Below the pieces are notes generated by a model, which had not been told where the DNA came from, did not search any database, and worked only from the letters and a program-made list of their open reading frames with translations. Both the position numbers and the translations under genes were made by a program. A stretch of DNA of 27,635 nucleotides from Paulinella micropora (taxonomy: Eukaryota > Cercozoa > Imbricatea > Euglyphida): the NCBI GenBank assembly GCA_009731375.1, contig BJOX01000290.1, forward strand, positions 673,102-700,736. The letters are read 5' to 3'. Of this stretch, positions 18,575 through 26,959 are shown one piece after another. The stretch's first letter is position 1. Every line of letters begins with the position of its first letter.

Positions 18575-19168
18575 ATGCAGACTGTTGAACTCGGAGTGAC
18601 TTATGCAATGTTGGGACGAATCTTTCGGTACTTAGTGAATTCATTTCGCGGTATTGCATTTCACGGGCCGAAATCATCGCAAGAGGCAAGGACTTATCCC
18701 GGCATTACTCTATGGCCTGACGCGGCGCATAAAGTATGCAAAAATACAGGAAAGTCTCGCACAGGGTATATAGTTCTATGGGGAGGTGACCCAATCGCAT
18801 GGCTGTCGAAACGACAATCACGGATTGCATTAAGCTCGAATGATGCGGAAATCTTCGCAGCAGTAGAATGTATTCGTGAAGGGTTAGCAGTTAGACATCT
18901 AGCGGAGGAGTTAGGAGTAGCACAGAAAAACCCATTAGAATTGTTTGAGGACAGCGCACAAACTATTTTAGCAGCAGAGAGAGGAATGTCAGGGTCACGC
19001 ACTAAACATTTACCACTTGAACTACATTTCATGCATCACGCACACCGTGATAAAGAAGTAAGGTTTGTAAAAGTAGGAACTAAGAAGCAGATAGCAGATT
19101 GACTAAACATGTAACTAAGGACCAATTTGAGTACTTGATTAGTAAATTCATGATCACTCTTAAACCAT
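18575..19168 (+). pseudogene. copia RNase H, frameshifted near the end
   Basis: Frame 2 encodes the copia RNase H: S-R-T-G-Y, a W-L-S-K-R-Q block, S-S-N-D-A-E in place of the common S-S-x-E-A-E, F-E-D-S-A-Q-T and S-R-T-K-H. A UGA at 19100-19102 falls inside the usual A-D-x-L-T-K terminus. The last conserved residues resume in another frame up to about 19168, so there is a small deletion at this point. Confidence 0.85.
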
Positions 19169-19837
19169 AAACCTTCTTAACGGAAAATTCACAAATTTCC
19201 TCTGAGTTCACTCATGATGTTCTTTTGTGTGAGTGTGAGTCTTTTCTTTGCAGGCGATGTCTCTATATAGGTGTTCGTTTGAGGCAAAGCGAATGATCCA
19301 GTGGGCTTCAATTTGAGCGTAAACGAGGCGCGTGACATGACGTCACCATCGATCGTATGCGGCAAGAGCGGGACGTGATGAAAGTCGGAAGACGATGGAG
19401 GAGTCGGACAAGGAAGTTGAGCGACGACAACAACGATTTCATCAGCGAGTCAAGCAGAATCCCGAATTACCATCGTTATCATCATATTAATAGCTATCAG
19501 AGGGCTTAATGAGTTAACAGTTTTCGTTACAATTTACACGCGAAAAGTAATTTTATATTGCTATTACGTAATCAGTGAGGATTATTACTTTATTTGTAAG
19601 TCAGTACGAGTATTGTCATTTTCGAATGAGCTATTTTACGTTAATTTAATCGACCAGATTTGGATCGAGATGCTTTTACGGCGAAGAATTGATGATTCCG
19701 GTGTGGATCTACGATTTTGACACTTTACGTTTTGAGTCGCGTGAGTATAGTACGTATTATTATTAAGCTCACCAGTATAACAGGATTATTGTGAAGTTTT
19801 ATCACACCGGGACAATTGACATTGAATTAAGGGGATG
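19169..19837 (+). other. copia 3' untranslated region with polypurine tract
   Basis: About 670 nt of AT-rich sequence between the end of pol and the LTR, with no protein-like frame. TTAAGGGGATG immediately before 19838 is a short, imperfect polypurine tract. The length is large for a copia post-pol spacer. Confidence 0.6.
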
Positions 19838-20104
19838 TGTTGGACAGGTAACTTTGAGTACTGTTTAAGTAGTAATTATGATTGATTTCTCAGATGTGCG
19901 ATGACATTTTACTAAGTCATAATTAGGAGTAACAGTAATGGGTAATCCAAATTATTTGTGCACGTTACGTTTTTATTAATACCATTGTGCACCGGACCAT
20001 ATTATTGAGTGTCAGTTACTGCTAGTCACGCACTTAGACTAGTTAGCTCTCTTGCAGTTCAGTTCTGCGTTTATGTCTTCGGATTAAAGTGGCTGTGAGC
20101 AACA
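19838..20104 (+). repeat. 3' LTR of the copia element
   Basis: 267 bp, beginning TGTTGGACAG and ending GAGCAACA. The termini TGTTG...CAACA are a perfect 5-bp inverted repeat, the classic copia LTR form, and a polypurine tract precedes it. The 5' partner is not in the window, so the boundaries rest on termini and context. Confidence 0.72.
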
Positions 20105-20717
20105 TGGCTTTTAACGAAGTCTCCCGGCAAACCGCAAGTGAAAGGTAGGGTAAAGTCAGTGAGTGACAGGTTTATACATAATCATCGCCGACAATGCCAT
20201 CTGATGTAATGCAGCTAATGAATGGGTTCACCCTCGAGTGGAACGAGCGTTGCTCCGCACGGCAGACGACAGAGTCCGACGTGTGACTTATCAGATCCCG
20301 CCACCTGAGAATGAGATTAGATGGACACTGATCAATAAAACGTATGTATTTCCCGCCGCGGCACACTGATCACTACTTCATTGCTTTCTGCATATGTGAC
20401 AGTCTTCTACTTGAATTCTGCAACAATCTGCACAAATCGAAAAGAATTTGTCAGTAATTTTTCTCGCAAACGAAGCATGCTTGAAGTTGTAACAATTAAT
20501 TATGTGACGCTAAAATGCCTTAAAGTTGAAACTGCCGCTGTGGCATGATTTTTTTTCTTTTTTCTCTCAGCTCAAGTTTGTATTTTCAATCACAAGTTTG
20601 TGACCTGGCCCCTAAGTTATTAATAAAAGAATTCTTGTCATTGGAAGTTGAACACTTGTGAGCTCGAAATAAGTGAGAAGCGTCTCTTTATTATTCAGGA
20701 TGACTAGTAAGTGAGGA
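20105..20717. other. unassigned stretch right of the copia LTR
   Basis: No gene seen. The sequence starts with TGG directly after the LTR end, as a primer-binding site would, but no Gag-like frame follows. Otherwise it is AT-rich intergenic or degenerate element DNA. Confidence 0.45.
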
Positions 20718-21161
20718 TGACTAATACTGTCCTGAAATGAGATTGGTTTGCTGCGCAGACGAGGAATTACAAATTCCAAGCCATAGCGAGTATATGATAT
20801 GTGTGTGTGGTCAAACAAGGTCATGATCATATATACCGCTGGCAGGTGTGATAGGTAACATAGTAAGAACTAAACTCACTTTCGAAATGCAAGCCCGAGG
20901 ATCGTCATGATCGGCCAGAGCACTCAGAGTACTCGGGGATTATTGACTCTCAACTCACTGGCAAGACGTGAAAAAAACAAACAAAATACAGAACGTAAGA
21001 CTGCAATACTGCGAAGACTCAACGCGCTTAAAAACTGAAAAATAGAAGGTAAGATTTGAAGCGAGGAAACAATGAAAATAAATTAAACCTAAGGTTGATC
21101 AATAAATCTAACCTGATATCAGCCTAAAGTTGTATCTGGGGTGACACCATTAATAATTCTT
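20718..21161 (-). repeat. right arm of the long inverted repeat
   Basis: The reverse complement aligns along the whole of 1-285, with the outer end (21161 inward) best conserved. Extra segments absent from the left arm include about 100 bp near 20970-21080 and about 50 bp near 20800-20860. The outer border coincides with the change from transposon nest to microsatellite-rich host DNA. Confidence 0.75.
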
Positions 21162-21386
21162 TGTTTCTGCTTTCCCTTCTCTTTCAAGCATCGCAAGCAG
21201 GACAAGATTGTTCAGGTCAATGATCCAAATCTGCAACAAAGGGACAAAACACAAAATAGTTTGATAACAGGTAGGGAGGTAGGTCGGTAGGTAGAGAGAT
21301 AAGATAGATATGATAGACAGATACAGACTGTTGCTGATGATGGCTTGGCGGAGTAGTTGCTTGGGTTAGATAGATAGGTTGGATAC

Positions 21387-21431
<45 letters not shown>

Positions 21432-21448
21432 TAAACCGTTGCTTATGG
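21162..21448. other. 3' flank of the peroxidase gene
   Basis: This stretch lies between the inverted repeat and the peroxidase stop codon. It contains short GATA/GGTA tracts (about 21270-21330) and a (GA)n tract (about 21390-21430). No AATAAA polyadenylation signal is evident on the minus strand close to the stop codon. Confidence 0.5.
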
Positions 21449-22100
21449 TTAATAACCGTAGAACTTTGGGTAGTTCACGGCCACGTAAGGGTTGAAGGCA
21501 GGGTAGTTAGGGTAGCGGTTGGCATAGTTGTTGTTGTAGTTGCCAGGGTAGGCGGCGTCATTTCTGGCGTAGCGGTTCGCGTTGTTGTTATTCTAAAACA
21601 AAACACATTTATTTCATATCAAAACATTATTATATCAAAACACATTTATTAATTTTTATCTGATATGTACTTCTCTCGCTATCTTTGTTATTGTTGTGTA
21701 TGTGTGTGTGTGTGTGTGTGTTAAGAGCAAACGTCGCAGTGTTTTACATGACACAATGGTATTATGATACTCGTATGCTATTTTCTTCNNNNNNNNNNNN
21801 NCCCCCCCCCCCCCCCCCCCTACCCCCCGACCACAGTGGTATTAAGATACGCATCTGCTGTCTCTCTCTCCCTCCCTCTCTGTTTTGTGATGCTGTGCTG
21901 TCTCTATCCTCCTCTGCATACCACCGTGGAGGCGACGTTCAGTGACATCGGATCTCTGGCAGAGAACAGCTTGTCGGTTGTGAACTCCTGCAACTTCTGC
22001 CACGCCTTCTTGAAGCTGGTGGGATCGAAACAAGACAAAGGGGAAAAAGCTGGTGGGATTTAACAAGGAAAGAAAGCGAAAGGAAGGAGATCGCAACTAT

Positions 22101-22131
<31 letters not shown>

Positions 22132-22152
22132 CGGGAGACAGGGAAGTGATTG

Positions 22153-22237
<85 letters not shown>

Positions 22238-22795
22238 NNNNNNNNNNTGTCCCGGCCCGTTGTTGTCGGGACACTGGCGGAGAAACTGAAAAAAGTAAAT
22301 AAATAAATAAATAAAAATAATAACAATAACAATAATATTAAATAATAATAATAATAATAATAATAAAATAATAGTAATAATAGTAATAATAGTAATAATA
22401 GTAATAATAGTAATAATAGTAATAATAGTAATAATAGTAATAATAGTAATAATAAAACTCTTCGATGCATACCAAGAACCCGAAAACGAAGAACAAAATA
22501 ATAACAATAACAATATAATAATAATAGTGCTTCTCTGTCAATGGCTGATGCATTTCTGCACATGCGCCTCCATCGTCTCACCCGTGAGGGGAGTACGAAG
22601 AATTGACGATAAGCTCTAATGACACCCCCGCAAGGGCAGTTCCAACACTTCCAGACGGACCGGTATGTTCAATGAAAATACTGGTCCAGAAATAGACCGG
22701 TATGTTCAATGAAAATACTGGTGGCACCGACGGGAATCGAACTGGCGACAGGGCCCAGATGGTAGAACTTGACCACTGGGCTATCACGGTGTCCA

Positions 22796-22839
<44 letters not shown>

Positions 22840-23360
22840 GTACTCAACCGACAACCCGAAAACCAAGAACAAACTAATCAACAACAGTTCTATTCAGTAG
22901 GTAGGTAGATAGAAAGATAGATAGATATATGTGAACGAGTGAGATATTATGAAGTAATGAGTCGTCTGGAAAGCAACTAGTTCCTGCACGAGTGAAGCGA
23001 GAATAGTATGATCAATTGAGCGAGATGAGTGAATTGAGATCAATGAATGAGATGGAATGAACCAAACGAAGGAAATGAGGTGAATGGACATATGCATGTT
23101 AATGTGTATCTACCATATCATGTTAATGTGTATCTACCATATCCTGGTGGAATAAGTTCCATTCCCACTCAGGGCCTACAGTGCATTTCTCGTCCTTTGT
23201 CTGGTACGCAAGTTCCTGTAGGTAGGTAGGTAGGTAGGTAGGTAGATAGGTAGGTGGGTAGATAGGTAGGCAGATAGATAGATAGATAGGTAGATAGGTA
23301 GATAGGTAGATAGGTAGGTAGGTAGGTAGGTAGGTAGATAGATAGTAGATAGATAGGTAA

Positions 23361-23403
<43 letters not shown>

Positions 23404-24627
23404 TATATATATGTGAACGAGTGAGATATGATGAAGTAATGAGTAGCCTGGAAATTAAAGCAACAAGTTCCTGCACGAGTGAAGCGAAAATAGTATGATA
23501 AATTGAGCGAGATGAGTGAATTGAGATCCATGAATGAGATGGAATGAACCAAACGAAAGAAATGAGGTGAATGGACATATGCATGTTTGTGTGTATATAT
23601 CCGTTCGGATTATGGTGATAAAGTTGCACAATTGTATACGTGTGTATGTTCGTGTGTATATTTCTACCATATCGGTTCGCAGCATGGTGATAAAGTTGCA
23701 TACGCCATTGCAATCTTCAGCAAAAACAGCCTCTGTACAATATGCAACCACAAACAGACATTGAAGACTTATCGCGGTTACCTATCCTCTCCACATACAC
23801 ATACTTACGTAGATACATACATACTTGCTCAACTACAATGCATGTGTGACGAAATCATCACACGGCCACAAACAAGCAGGCACTGTACAATATGCAACCA
23901 CAACAAGCATTCAAGACAAAAATCAATAGTAGCGAAGTACAGTATATCTGCTTTTTGGCTCAAAGTCTTGTGCTAACAACCGTTCTACAATCAGGACATA
24001 AATTTTGATGTATTATTATTATTATTATTATTATTATTGTTATTATTGTTATTGTTATTATTATTATTATTATTTTTATTGTTATTATTATTACTATTAT
24101 TGTACCAATATCATAACCAACAACATCAACCACAGGCTTTGTACAATATGCAACCAAAACAAATATTAAGACAAAATCAATAATACATTTAAGACACAAC
24201 ATCATCAACAAGTCTACTCTCACGGTCGTTTTCGTCGATCATCATCAACAACACCATCACCAATAAAACCATAATCAACATCATAACCAACAACCGACAA
24301 CAAATGACAACATCAAGCATTCTATAACAACCGACAACCTCATCAACAATTCTACTCACGGTCGTTTTCGTCGAAGAAGCCTCCAACAAATAAGAACCGA
24401 CAACATCATAACCATCAACATCATCAACAATTCTACTTACTGAATTTTTCGTCAAAGAAGCCTCCCCATTGGACACGGAAAACACCTCTGTCTCCTTTGG
24501 GCTCACGAGGGTTCCAGTTGCGTTGGTTAAGATAAACTAAAGAGACAAAGTGTGTGTGTGTGTGTGTGTGTCTCCTTGAGGCTCACGAGGGTTCCAGTTG
24601 CGTTGGACCAAGTAAACTAAAGAGAGA

Positions 24628-24660
<33 letters not shown>

Positions 24661-26921
24661 TCCTTTTAGGCTCACGAGGGTTCGAATTGCGTTGGACAAG
24701 GTGAACTAAAGAGGAGAAGAGACAGTGTGTGTATGTGTGTGTGTGTTTGTGTATGAAACGCCTCTTGTCTCCTTTAGGCTCACTAGGGTTCGAATTGCGT
24801 TGGACAAGGTGAACTAAAGAGGAGAGAAAGTGTGTGTGTGTGTATGAAACGCCTCTTGTCTCCTTTTAGGCTCACGAGGGTTCCACTTGCGTAGGACAAG
24901 GTAAACTAAAAAAGAGAGAGAATGTGTGTGTGTGTGAATTTCTCCTTTAGGCCCACTAGGGTTCCAGTTGCATTGGACAAGGCAAAGTAGAGAGAAGGAG
25001 ACAAAGAATGTGTGAATGTAAGAAAGAGAGAGAGAGAGAGACCGTAGTATTCATTGTTGAAGACGTCCCCATTCTGCGTCCACGTGCCTCTGCAGAAAAC
25101 AATGTGATCTATGTTGAGAGTCAGTTCTGTCCAATGAATGAAAAGAGTGGTACGGGGGAGGGGGGGGGGNNNNNNNNNNGGGGGGGGGGGGGGGGGGGGG
25201 GAAGAGACGGGATTAACAAATATATAAACAGAGAACAAAGCAAGAAAGAGAGTATACTTGAGGAGTTTGAGGTTGTAAGCGCTGCCGTGGTTGCCCATTT
25301 CTCCGAATGTGTGTCCACCCATAAGCGCAACTATCTCCACCACTGAGAGACCCATCTGTAACACACACACACACACATGCACACACGACAGGATAGATAG
25401 ATCCTCCTCGAATTGATAGATAGATAGATAGATAAATCCTCCTTGAATTGATAGAGATAGATAGATAGATAGATACAGACAGATGGATAGATAGATGCAT
25501 AAATTGCATATATGCAGACATACCTTGGTGCCCATGTTGTCAAGGATGCCGTCCCAGAACAAGGTAGGAGGAGGAAGACGGGCCGAGTAGCCAATCTCGG
25601 CGTTGAAAGCCTACAGTTTGCCAACACAGAACAAGGTAGGAGGAGGAAGACGGGCCGCGTAGCCATCGGGGTGGAAGGCCTAACAGACAGTTAACAGAAC
25701 AAGGTAGGAGGAGGGAGATGGGCCGCGTAGCCAGCCTCGGGGTTGAAAGCCTACAGACAGTTAACACAGAACAAGGTAGGAGGAAGAAGACGGGCCGCGC
25801 AGCCATCGGGGTGGAAGGCCTACAGACAGTTAAGGTCTAGTGAAAAATTTCGACAGAACAAGGTAGGAGGAAGAAGACGAAGAGGATAGCCAAACAGTTA
25901 GATAGATGAGGGATAGACAGCTTAGACAGACAGAGAGAAAGACAAATAGAGAAATAGACAAGAAGACAGATAGACAGGTAGACATATATTTGACAGGTAT
26001 AGACAGATAGACAGATAAGAAAGTTAAAAGACAGGTAGACAGATAAGAAAAGCAGACAGATAAGACAGGTAGACAGATAGACATATATCTGACCTCCCCT
26101 TGGTCGCGGCATTCAGAGCGGCCCCAGCGGAAGGGAACCTCTAGAGCTTCTCCAGCCTTTTTCGAGCCCTCCAAGACTGCAATCTATGTATGGATAGTTC
26201 ATGTCATGATGTCTGTGCGCATTGATTGATTCTTTTAGGGGGGGGGGGGGGGTTNNNNNNNNNNAGATAAGAAAACATAAGATATGATAAGATGAGATAA
26301 GATGAGATAAGATCAGATAAGATGAGACAAGATAAGAAAATGTAAGATAAGATAGGTCGGACCGTGGCGGCGTAGTGAAAGAAGTCTGCCCTGGTCACGA
26401 CTAGATTAATCTCATTCTCATAGTACACCTCCAGCAAAGTCTTAACAGGTTCATTTTCAAAACCTATGCATACATTACATACACAACATACATGCATAAC
26501 ACACATACATGCATTACATAAATGCACACAACATGCATGCATACATTACATACATGCATACACATACATTACATATGTTACATACATACATGCATACATA
26601 CATAAGTTACATTACATAAGAAACTTCATTACATTACATACATTACAGACACACTATTTCACACATACATGCATACATACATTACTTACATTTAACACAT
26701 TCATATATGCATGCTTGCATACATAAATTCGTACATGCATACATACATACATACACAACAATACATACATTCACACATTATACGCGTTCATGTATTTCAT
26801 ACACACATACATACCTTCATTCTGAGGGGCATTGAACTGAATACTGTTGACAACCGCTGCACAGCCATGGGCGCCTGAATATGTATGGTAGATGTATATG
26901 TATGTATATTTTAGAGAGAGG

Positions 26922-26959
<38 letters not shown>

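Larger units (their letters stand above)
12684..20104 (+). mobile_element. 5'-truncated, decayed Ty1/copia-type retrotransposon
   Basis: The domain order after the zinc knuckle is protease, integrase, RT, RNase H, the copia order (integrase before RT). No 5' LTR, leader or capsid domain precedes the Gag remnant, and the left end abuts a minus-strand fragment of another element. The 3' LTR is at 19838-20104. Coding sequence changes frame at least seven times (near 13390, 14870, 15300, 16440, 17175, 17600 and 18560, and again at 19100), so the copy cannot make a functional polyprotein. Confidence 0.88.

Noticed and set aside
22153-22237. Poly(A) tail of a LINE or processed pseudogene
   Set aside because: No coding remnant or target duplication is visible next to it, and it runs straight into an assembly gap.
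22053-22581. Open frames rich in Lys, Phe, Leu, Tyr or Ile
   Set aside because: They are translations of the A homopolymer, AAT arrays and the gap, not genes.
23217-23412. CRISPR-like array
   Set aside because: Continuous tetranucleotide repeat without spacers, in a eukaryotic intron.
23123-23713. Minus-strand frames with Tyr-Leu-Ser-Ile repeats
   Set aside because: Translation of the GATA/GGTA array; no protein constraint.
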